From positions 1-6,986 of the forward strand of contig SIBB01000187.1 in NCBI GenBank assembly GCA_009695395.1: a stretch of DNA of 6,986 bases, read 5' to 3'. A program made the position numbers and the translations under genes. Source of the DNA: Pedosphaera sp. (lineage in GTDB: Bacteria > Verrucomicrobiota > Verrucomicrobiia > Limisphaerales > SXTU01). Of this stretch, positions 1 through 5,520 are shown in pieces. The notes under the pieces were generated by a model. That model did not search any database and was not told where the DNA came from. It worked only from the letters and a program-made list of their open reading frames with translations. Within the stretch, counting starts at the first letter, position 1. Each line of letters starts with the position of its first letter.

Positions 1-129
1 TTTCGCACCCGTGGCGGCAGTCGCAATCGGGCCAAGGGAATCAAGCATCGGCAGCGCGATGCAGACGCCCGCGGCTTTCAGAAAACGGCGACGATTGAGA
101 GCAGTGGTATTCATGCCGGTGGAATTCAT
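1..129 (-). CDS. N-terminus of a Tat-exported DUF1552-like protein (partial, runs off left edge)
   Basis: Only the first 43 codons lie in the window and the frame is open to the edge. The N-terminus has a twin-arginine signal: the Asn-Arg-Arg-Arg-Phe-Leu-Lys motif at residues 12-18, then a short hydrophobic stretch (AAGVCIALPMLDSL, 19-32) and an Ala/Thr-rich segment (36-41) where cleavage is plausible. 'RRRFLxxAGVxxALPMLDSL' is the usual opening of DUF1552 proteins, abundant in Planctomycetota and Verrucomicrobiota and of unknown biochemical function. The ATG at 129 is the outermost start; a second in-frame ATG at 114 gives a protein five residues shorter. Neither has a strong Shine-Dalgarno sequence. 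It lies 39 nt after the stop of the mosaic locus in the same direction, so it may be the operon's last gene or a separate unit. A DUF1501 protein or other Tat substrate is the main alternative; the export signal is much surer than the family. Confidence 0.72.
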   Translation of the reverse strand, partial: MNSTGMNTTALNRRRFLKAAGVCIALPMLDSLGPIATAATGAK

Positions 130-168
130 CAGGGTATTTCTTAGATCAAGGCCACCCGGAAGGACAGT
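130..168. other. Short intergenic gap between mosaic locus and DUF1552-like gene
   Basis: These 39 nt are the largest gap between genes in the window. I see no strong hairpin followed by a T-run on the minus strand, so no intrinsic terminator is supported, and no convincing -35/-10 pair. On the minus strand it contains AAGAA about 8 nt before the ATG at 129, at best a weak ribosome-binding site. The gap probably formed when the sulfatase fragment upstream was cut off. Confidence 0.5.
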
Positions 169-333
169 TTAATTCGCGAAGCTCACCCCACGCGCCGCGA
201 TGCGGTCAATGTTCGGCGTCGGGATGTCTTTGCAGCCGTGGGCACCGATGTCGGCATAGCCCATGTCATCAGTGAGGATGACGAGGATGTTGGGCTTCGG
301 CGCATCGGCAGCGTGCAGTGTGGCCAGCGGCGC
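169..333 (-). pseudogene. Sulfatase N-terminal fragment, cut off before the catalytic Cys motif
   Basis: The last 54 codons of the mosaic frame read as the opening of an alkaline-phosphatase-fold sulfatase: the end of a signal peptide (PLATLHAADAPKPN), the first beta-strand with the metal-binding Asp pair (ILVILTDDMGYADIG), then TPNIDRIAARGVSFAN. An intact sulfatase continues for a few residues into the C-x-(P/A)-S/T-R motif whose Cys becomes formylglycine; here a TAA stop follows Asn224 directly. The initiator Met and hydrophobic core of the signal peptide are also missing, so both ends are truncated. It resembles but is clearly distinct from the sulfatase at 5517-6980, so it is not a simple recent copy. 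It cannot be an active sulfatase. Confidence 0.85.
292..330 (-). repeat. 39-nt imperfect direct repeat of a sulfatase signal-peptide junction, copy 1 (partner 6897-6935)
   Basis: By hand alignment without gaps, 292-330 matches 6897-6935 at 33 of 39 positions. Both code for the signal-peptide end 'PLA-x-LHAADAPKP'. Similarity drops in the mature sulfatase sequence, so the two genes are paralogues and not fresh copies. Confidence 0.6.
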
Positions 334-477
334 GTTTTCCCATCCCACCCAGGCCGTCCAAGTGGCATCGAGCCACGTTTCATAAACGAACGTCCGGGTC
401 TTCCCATCCGCAATCATCGCCCACTCCGTCAGCGGACGGTCCGTCGGATTCCCATCGCCGTAGCCGCCGCGAGTGGT
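334..477 (-). other. Unidentified Trp-rich segment inside the mosaic frame
   Basis: About 48 codons sit between the end of sialidase similarity and the beginning of sulfatase similarity. The peptide starts with Gly/Asp-rich text (RGGYGDGNPTDRPLTEW) and ends with four tryptophans in about a dozen residues (WLDATWTAWVGWEN). The mix of aromatic and polar residues suggests a folded, perhaps beta-rich or carbohydrate-facing piece and not random frame, but I do not recognise the family. It may be the C-terminal end of a third gene trapped between two deletions, or a diverged part of the sialidase. The boundaries are approximate. Confidence 0.4.
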
Positions 478-843
478 GATGGCAATCGGATTGTTAACCG
501 TTTGCTCGTCCGGCCCGCCAAGGTCTTTAGCCTCCTTTTTGGAAGACATGTGCGGATTGCGCGGGAGCCGAGGCCCGAGGTGGGCGACCTGTTTGGCAGG
601 TGCAAAGGTCTTCCCACCGTCCGTGCTGCGTCTCAGATGGATTTCGATCTCGCCCCGATCCGCATCGCTGAATTTGCGTGCCTCGCAGTAGGCCAGCACC
701 GAGCCCTTGGAAGTAACGACGATGCCGGGGATGCGGTAGAGCGTGAAGCCATCGGTGCGCTCGGCAAAGAGAACCGTCTTTTCAAGAAGCGGCTGGGCTT
801 GAGAAGCGTGCTGAGGGAAGAGATGACCAGAAGGACATGGCAA

Positions 844-917
844 ATCGGCAGGACTCCCAACCTGTGGGTTACACCTATTCCGACACCATGGGTTGAGCGC
901 GAGAGAGTCATCTTCAT
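844..917 (-). other. Ancestral start and leader of the sialidase gene, now out of frame
   Basis: ATG at 915-917 overlaps the TGA stop (914-916) of the upstream sulfatase as ATGA, the usual layout for translational coupling in this cluster. Its frame begins MKMTLSRSTHGVG and continues through a hydrophobic stretch (LGVLPICHVLLVISSLSTLL) that looks like a signal peptide core, then leaves the sialidase frame. Adding one C to the C-run at 795-797 would read '...STLLKP-QPLLEKTVLF', joining leader and sialidase neatly; adding one A to the A-run at 779-782 would also restore the frame. The alternative start, TTG at 843, lacks a signal peptide. Confidence 0.6.
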
Positions 918-2407
918 TTGTTCTTCTTTTTCTTCGCCTTCTTCTCCGGGGTCGGAACTGAGACCGGTTTGATTCGGGTGGACAGGGTTTCGTCCAACTT
1001 CAACCGCATTTGATCGCGCATGGCTGCTTGCGCGGGCTCGGCAACGATGTTTTGACGCTCAATGAGGAAAGCGGCCTGCTGGGTGACGCTGGTGGGCGCG
1101 GTGTAGTCGTAGAGTTCTTCGGCGAGGACCTTGCGCGTGCTCCATTCGATCCAGCGGGTGTAGCGATGCGTGGAAGTGCGGATGGAGTGGCCCATGATCT
1201 CGGGGTTGCCGGCTTTGAAGGGGCGGGAGAACTGGCTGAGGACGTGATCGTGGCCGCGCGCACCGGGATCCTGCAGCACCGGCACGAAACTGCTGCCGTC
1301 GAGGTCGGCGGGCGGGGTCAGGCCGGCCAGCGCCGCCAGCGTGGGATAGATGTCCACGGATTCGACCAGCGCCTTCGTGGGCAAGCCCGGCTTCGCCATC
1401 CCGGGCACACGGACCATCAACGGCACGCGAGTGTCGCACTCAAAGTTCGTGGCCTTGCACCAGCGATCCTTCTCGCCGAGCGACCAGCCGTGGTCGCCCC
1501 AGAGGACGACGATCGTGTTCTGCGCGAGGCCGAGCCGCTGGAGCGCGTCCAGCAACCGGCCGACCTGCGCGTCCACATAGCTGACGCAGGCGTAGTAGCC
1601 GTGCCGCAACTTGCGCGCCTCCACGGCGGACACACGCTCGTCCTCGGGCACGTCCCGGTAACCGCCCAGCTCGCGGTGCGTGTGATAGGCGATTTCCGGC
1701 GCTCCGATGACGCGCGTCTGCTCCGGCAGCGCGAACACTTCGGGGTCGTGCAGATCCCAATACTTCTTCGGCGCGTTGAACGGCAGATGCGGCTTGAAGA
1801 AACCGACCGCGAGAAAGAACGGCTCCTTCTTCTGCTGAAGCTTTTCCAACGTCCCGACGGCGAGCGTGGCGAGCTTGCCATCGGAGTAACCGTCATCGGG
1901 CACATCGGCGGCCTCGTAGGCCGCACCCTTGCCCTTGACCGTGTCCTCGCGGAGCACGTAGTTGCTCCAGCCGGGCTGCTTGAGCACCTCCGGCGCGGAC
2001 CACGACACCGGGTCGAGTTCGCGCTCGTCGCCGCTGAAGATCTTGCCCAGCGCGAGCGCCTGATAGCCGTTGTTCTTGAACAACTGCGGCAGCGTGACGA
2101 GGTCGGGACAGGTGTCGCGGAACAGATTGCGGTTGTGCCAGACGCGCGTGTTGTCGGGCAGCCGACCGGTGAGCAGCGAGGTGCGCGACGGCCCGCAGAT
2201 GGCCTGCTGCGTGTAGGCGTGGTCGAAGCGCCTTGCCGTGGCGGCGAAGCGATCCAAGTTCGGCGACTTCGCCAGCGGATCACCGTAACAGCCCAGCGCG
2301 GTGCGCAAGTCGTCAATGGCGATGAACAGGACATTCGGGCGCGCCTCCGCAGCGTGCAATCGCACTATCGTGAAAAGCAGCAGTGCGCTGATGGTCAGAG
2401 TTCTCAC
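914..2407 (-). CDS. Secreted iduronate-2-sulfatase-like sulfatase
   Basis: A formylglycine-dependent sulfate-ester hydrolase of 497 residues, the usual family length. I choose the GTG at 2407, which overlaps the upstream TGA (2404-2406) as GTGA, because it places a signal peptide (residues 1-19, hydrophobic core TISALLLFTIV, cleavage near LHA-A) directly at the N-terminus. A longer reading from GTG 2488 adds 27 charged, leader-less residues overlapping the previous gene. Key residues are the metal-binding Asp32-Asp33, the catalytic Cys71 in CGPSR, Lys122 in LGKIF, His207 in FKPHLPF, Asp305-His306 in WGDHGWSLGE, and Lys318. The order 'CGPSRTSLLTGRLPDNTRVW', 'GKIF...SWS' and 'FFKPHLPF' matches iduronate-2-sulfatase-type enzymes (SulfAtlas S1_7-like). 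The true substrate could be another 2-O-sulfated sugar. The C-terminus ends in a lysine-rich tail (489-497) absent from the catalytic fold. Its stop overlaps the next start as ATGA. Family assignment is strong; substrate is not. Confidence 0.94.
   Translation of the reverse strand: MRTLTISALLLFTIVRLHAAEARPNVLFIAIDDLRTALGCYGDPLAKSPNLDRFAATARRFDHAYTQQAICGPSRTSLLTGRLPDNTRVWHNRNLFRDTCPDLVTLPQLFKNNGYQALALGKIFSGDERELDPVSWSAPEVLKQPGWSNYVLREDTVKGKGAAYEAADVPDDGYSDGKLATLAVGTLEKLQQKKEPFFLAVGFFKPHLPFNAPKKYWDLHDPEVFALPEQTRVIGAPEIAYHTHRELGGYRDVPEDERVSAVEARKLRHGYYACVSYVDAQVGRLLDALQRLGLAQNTIVVLWGDHGWSLGEKDRWCKATNFECDTRVPLMVRVPGMAKPGLPTKALVESVDIYPTLAALAGLTPPADLDGSSFVPVLQDPGARGHDHVLSQFSRPFKAGNPEIMGHSIRTSTHRYTRWIEWSTRKVLAEELYDYTAPTSVTQQAAFLIERQNIVAEPAQAAMRDQMRLKLDETLSTRIKPVSVPTPEKKAKKKKNK
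921..935 (-). repeat. 15-nt purine tract coding a poly-lysine tail, copy 1 (partner 5530-5544)
   Basis: The 15 nt at 921-935 and 5530-5544 are identical (GAAGAAAAAGAAGAA on the minus strand). Each encodes the Lys-rich C-terminus of a sulfatase and sits just upstream of the next gene's start codon (ATG 917 and GTG 5520). The copies are read in different registers relative to the A-run, so this is more likely shared composition than duplication. Confidence 0.55.
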
Positions 2408-3975
2408 GGCTTGGATCTGTTCTTTGTCTCGGAAGGCGCAGCTCCGGTGAGGATCCCCGGTCGAATGCTGCCGGTGTTGTCCATCCACAGTGCGAATGGC
2501 GCGGCAGGCAGTCCGGCAGCGTTGAACAGAGTCGGCTGGAATACGGGACTCCAGCCGTAGCGGACGGCTCGTGGTGTTTTGACTGCTGCACTGGAGATCG
2601 TGGCTGCATTGCCCATGAGCGTGGCCTGAGCCGAATGGTAGATGCCATCCTCACCCGCGATCTCGATGTCGTTCCAACGATCGCCTTTGACTGTGATGTC
2701 CGCTCCGCCGGAGTCAAAGCTCAGGACCAGGCGCTCTCCTTCTCGGCGGAATCCGGTCGGTGTAGGACCGTGCGCGACGACTGACTGGCCGTAGGTTTTT
2801 GCCAGGGCCAGGCGGGCGAGTCTCTCTCCAGCCTCGCGCTTCTGAGCCGGGTGGAGATTGCTGGTGTCGGACACGTCACAGGTCGTGGCGAGGCTGACAT
2901 TCGGCACCCTGCGCGAGGTTTCCCATTGGCCTTGTCTCACCCAAGGCCAGGGAGCGGACGTGGCGCCGTCCCAGCAGGGAAGCTGCATGACAAGCCAGGG
3001 CATGTCGGGCTGACCCCAGCGATCGCGCCAGCCTTCGATCAGGTCGCGCAGCATGGAGCCGTAGGCCTGGGCGGTCTTGAGCCGGCTGGCATTCGACTCG
3101 CCTTGATACCAAACCACGCCACGAATGGCGAAGGGCGCGAGGGGTTCGATGTGCGCGTCGTAGAGGTTGGCGACATGGAACAGTCGCGCGATCTCGATCT
3201 CGGGATCGAGCGCCGCGGGTTGCGGCGCGCTTTTGCGCCCCGCTTGACGTGCCAACCGCGCCGCGCGTTGCGCCTCATTGTATTTGCGGATGACGTCGCG
3301 CGATTTCTCCTCCAGTTCGACGTAATGCCGGGTGAAGGGATTGCGCATGGCGAAATCCCGCCGTGTCCAGGCCTGCACCGAAGTCCCGCCCCGGCTCACG
3401 TTGATCACGCCCACGGGAACCCCGAGTTCGCGATGCAACATCTGCCCGAAGAAATAAGCCGTGGCGGAAAAACGAGCGACCCGTTCGCCGCTGGCGCGCT
3501 GCCAGCCGCGCTGCTGCCACACTTCCTCGCCGTCATCGGAGAACAGGCGCAACTCGGGACGCTCGGGCTTGGTGATTTCCTCGTCGGCCCCCTCAACGCC
3601 CGGAAACTTGTCCACGCGCCCGACGATCCACCGCATGTTCGATTGTCCGGAGCAGAGCCAGACCTCTCCGACCAGAACATCCTGGAGAACGGAGTTGCCG
3701 ACCTTCATCTCGCGCGGCTCATTGCTCGCGGAGATCGGGTCCAGCCTGACTTCCCACCGCCCTTGCGCGTCGGCAGTGGCCGCCTTGCTTTGCCCGGCAA
3801 AACGGACCGTGACTTCGGCACCTGCGTCCGCCTGCCCCCAAACGGGCACGGATACGTCCCGTTGCAGCACCATGTGATCGCGGAAAATCGGCGGCAACTT
3901 GACCGCTTGCGCGAACGCGGCATCCGCCAGGAGCGCCAGGACGGCAAAACAGGAGATGAGCGGCGGGAGTCTCAT
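2404..3975 (-). CDS. Secreted sialate O-acetylesterase-family protein (SASA/SGNH type), paralogue 1
   Basis: Predicted to remove O-acetyl groups from sugars, classically 9-O-acetyl sialic acid, outside the cytoplasm. The protein is 523 residues, near the usual family length. It has a signal peptide (1-22, cleavage near AFA-Q), a beta-sandwich-like region typical of the family opening (VKLPPIFRDHMVLQRD, then VPVWGQA...VTVRF), and the SGNH catalytic core: nucleophile Ser112 in SGQSNM, Gly196-Gly197 in VSRGGTS, the WYQGESN block at 289-295, and His375 in NLHP as the likely catalytic base. The end has the family's closing text (YGWSPVFQPTLFN...GLPAAPF). Residues 220-262 hold an Arg/Lys/Ala-rich charged stretch that is probably helical. 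ATG 3975 is 3 nt after the previous stop, with GGAGGG at 3989-3994 as a somewhat distant ribosome site. Its end overlaps the next sulfatase by 4 nt. Acetyl-xylan or other carbohydrate esterase activity is possible. Confidence 0.93.
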   Translation of the reverse strand: MRLPPLISCFAVLALLADAAFAQAVKLPPIFRDHMVLQRDVSVPVWGQADAGAEVTVRFAGQSKAATADAQGRWEVRLDPISASNEPREMKVGNSVLQDVLVGEVWLCSGQSNMRWIVGRVDKFPGVEGADEEITKPERPELRLFSDDGEEVWQQRGWQRASGERVARFSATAYFFGQMLHRELGVPVGVINVSRGGTSVQAWTRRDFAMRNPFTRHYVELEEKSRDVIRKYNEAQRAARLARQAGRKSAPQPAALDPEIEIARLFHVANLYDAHIEPLAPFAIRGVVWYQGESNASRLKTAQAYGSMLRDLIEGWRDRWGQPDMPWLVMQLPCWDGATSAPWPWVRQGQWETSRRVPNVSLATTCDVSDTSNLHPAQKREAGERLARLALAKTYGQSVVAHGPTPTGFRREGERLVLSFDSGGADITVKGDRWNDIEIAGEDGIYHSAQATLMGNAATISSAAVKTPRAVRYGWSPVFQPTLFNAAGLPAAPFALWMDNTGSIRPGILTGAAPSETKNRSKP

Positions 3976-3978
3976 GGC

Positions 3979-5520
3979 CTAGCGATTGCCCTCCGTCTTC
4001 AGGGGGAAGGTGTCCGTGCGAAACGGCCCGGCGGGAAGTCCTTCGCGATTGAACAAGCTGGGCTTGAAGAAGTTTTTCCAGCCGTAGCGCGCCGCCACCG
4101 GCATCGCGACGCCATCGGCGCGCACGATCACCGACGCACCGACGATCTTCGCCTGCGCGGGAACGAACTTGCCCGAGGCGTCGCTGACGGCAAAATCTGC
4201 AAGCTCACCCTTGGCGGTCAAGCCACCACCCACTGAATCGAACTCAAGGATGAGACGGTCACCTTCCACACGATGAAATCGCAGAGTCGGTCCCCGGCAC
4301 ACGATGTCCTCGCCATATACGGCTCCACGGGCCAGGCGAGCCAGACGAGCGCCGACTCCCTCCTTCAGCGTCGGATGCAGTTTGTCGAACTCACCATACT
4401 CGAGCACCACGGCCAGCTCGCAACCCTTCGTCTGGCGACAAGCCACAGCCTGTGATTCGCGCATCTCCGCCCATTCGTCTTCCTGCTGCCCCTTGATGAC
4501 GGGCAGTTGCACCACGAGGAATGGCAGCTCTTGCCCGAGATCGCGCCGCCAATTGTTGATCAGCATCGGAAGCAGATGGCGGTATTGGTAACTGCGTCCG
4601 TCGGCCACGTTGCTTTCGCCCTGATAGAAGATGACACCCTTGAACGCAAACGGGGGAATCGTCTTGAACATCGTTTCATAAAGCCCCGCTGGTCTTTGAA
4701 AGTGCTCTGGCCCCATCGGTTCCTTCACCTTCGGCCCGGCTTTGCCCTCGGAGCGGCGTTTCTCTTTCCACCCAGCCAGGGTCCGCTGCCAGTTGGCGAG
4801 CTGAGACTGGTAGTTGGCGTCACCGCCATAGGCGGCCACGGCCGCATCGTAGCGCTCGACGATCGGTTTGGTCTCCGGGTGACCGAGCAGCAGTTCGCGA
4901 TCAATCCAATTCTCCGCCAGCGTGCCGCCCCAGGCGCACACCACAATCCCGATGGGAACCCGGAGGTGACGCTGCAGGTCTCGCCCAAAAAAATACGCCG
5001 TGGCGGACACATCGGGGACAGTATCCGGAGTGACCGTTCGCCAGGCTGCCGATGGCATGGACTCGGACAGCACCTTGCGCTGCGGCACCGTGAAGACGCG
5101 GAAGAGCGGGTAGTTCGCCTGCGGAATCTCGGCAGCCACCGTTGGCAGATACTCCTTCATCCGGCTGCCCATGTTCGACTGGCCGCCAGCCAGCCAGACA
5201 TCGCCGACCAGCACGTCGCGCAAGACGATCGCTTCCCGGCCTCGACTCGAAGTGACCCTCAACTCGCGCGGCTCGCGGCTCGCGGGCATGGGATCAAGGC
5301 GCACGCGCCACCGGCCATTTGCGTCCACGCCAACGGTCTTGGATTGATCCGCGAAGGTGACAGTAATGATTTCGTTCGTCGCCGCCGTGCCCCCCACCGG
5401 CACCTGCTGGTCGCGCTGAAGCACCATGCGATCCGTGAACAAGGGGCTCAACGCAGGCGCTGCCTCGGCCTGTGGCAGAGTAAGGAGCAAAGCTGCTAAA
5501 AAGACGACGCCACGCTTCAC
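3979..5520 (-). CDS. Secreted sialate O-acetylesterase-family protein (SASA/SGNH type), paralogue 2
   Basis: A 513-residue carbohydrate O-acetylesterase candidate of the same family as the next gene but well diverged from it. It has a signal peptide (1-20, cleavage near AEA-A), the family opening SPLFTDRMVLQRD (25-37), nucleophile Ser115 in GGQSNM, Gly198-Gly199 in AWGGT, the FYQGESN block at 298-304, His382 in DKLHP as the likely base with Asp379 three residues before it, and the closing YGWKNFFKPSLFN...GLPAGP. Where the paralogue has VPVWGQA, this one has VPVGGTA, a Trp to Gly change at residue 43 in a normally conserved turn. Residues 225-275 form a Lys/Gln/Glu-rich insert. The start is GTG 5520, overlapping the previous TGA (5517-5519) as GTGA, with a full AAGGAGGT ribosome site at 5524-5531. 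It ends in TAG at 3979-3981. Substrate is undetermined; two paralogues in tandem suggest division of labour over acetyl positions or linkages. Confidence 0.93.
   Translation of the reverse strand: MKRGVVFLAALLLTLPQAEAAPALSPLFTDRMVLQRDQQVPVGGTAATNEIITVTFADQSKTVGVDANGRWRVRLDPMPASREPRELRVTSSRGREAIVLRDVLVGDVWLAGGQSNMGSRMKEYLPTVAAEIPQANYPLFRVFTVPQRKVLSESMPSAAWRTVTPDTVPDVSATAYFFGRDLQRHLRVPIGIVVCAWGGTLAENWIDRELLLGHPETKPIVERYDAAVAAYGGDANYQSQLANWQRTLAGWKEKRRSEGKAGPKVKEPMGPEHFQRPAGLYETMFKTIPPFAFKGVIFYQGESNVADGRSYQYRHLLPMLINNWRRDLGQELPFLVVQLPVIKGQQEDEWAEMRESQAVACRQTKGCELAVVLEYGEFDKLHPTLKEGVGARLARLARGAVYGEDIVCRGPTLRFHRVEGDRLILEFDSVGGGLTAKGELADFAVSDASGKFVPAQAKIVGASVIVRADGVAMPVAARYGWKNFFKPSLFNREGLPAGPFRTDTFPLKTEGNR
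3989..3994 (-). promoter_or_regulatory. Probable Shine-Dalgarno site (GGAGGG) for the esterase starting at 3975
   Basis: GGAGGG on the minus strand lies 13 nt before ATG 3975, within the last codons of the upstream esterase. The spacing is longer than ideal, so translation may rely mainly on ribosomes finishing at the stop 3 nt upstream of the ATG. Confidence 0.45.

Larger units (their letters stand above)
169..917 (-). pseudogene. Frameshifted, truncated sialidase fused in frame to an unknown segment and a sulfatase N-terminal fragment
   Basis: The open frame that carries the homology runs from a TTG at 843 to TAA at 169-171 (224 codons). Numbering from that TTG, residues 22-122 are the N-terminal part of an exo-alpha-sialidase (BNR/GH33-like): YRIP at 36-39 with Arg37 as the first arginine of the substrate triad, the EAR motif at 54-56, an acidic patch near the usual acid/base Asp (60-62), and one Asp-box at 73-80 (S-x-D-x-G-x-T-F). 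Similarity ends after the NNPIAI stretch, so the later Asp-boxes, remaining arginines and Tyr/Glu nucleophile pair are missing. Residues 123-170 are unrecognised. Residues 171-224 are the start of a formylglycine sulfatase. The N-terminus lies in another frame: ATG 917 overlaps the upstream stop as ATGA and encodes a hydrophobic leader in frame with the TTG product only if one base is restored near 780-797. Sialidase activity is not expected. A short secreted chimera cannot be excluded because the frame is unbroken across both junctions. Confidence 0.8.

Noticed and set aside
130..168. Intrinsic terminator or promoter between the mosaic locus and the DUF1552-like gene
   Set aside because: The short CCGG palindrome is not a stable stem and no T-run follows it on the minus strand; no -35/-10 pair stands out.
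775..800. Programmed -1 frameshift as explanation for the two sialidase frames
   Set aside because: I see no clean X-XXY-YYZ heptamer with a following stem-loop, and the downstream gene is truncated anyway, so a plain mutation or sequencing error is simpler.
238..972. Plus-strand open frame (244 codons) opposite the mosaic locus
   Set aside because: The minus strand here has sialidase and sulfatase motifs. The plus-strand product has none and runs into the neighbouring gene.
1417..2334. Second minus-strand frame inside the iduronate-sulfatase-like gene (305 codons)
   Set aside because: Very Arg/Ser/Thr-rich alternative frame in a gene whose main frame has all catalytic motifs in order.
1010..2560. 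Long plus-strand open frame (516 codons) opposite the iduronate-sulfatase-like gene
   Set aside because: It is antisense to a gene with clear catalytic motifs. The product is Arg/Gly/Val-rich without recognisable domains, as expected for antisense frames in GC-rich coding DNA.
2851..4236. Long plus-strand open frame (461 codons) across both esterase genes
   Set aside because: It spans two minus-strand genes and their junction, has low-complexity His/Arg/Gly-rich text and no family motif.
4507..5499. Plus-strand open frame (330 codons) opposite the second esterase
   Set aside because: Antisense shadow of a well-supported gene, with no motif of its own.
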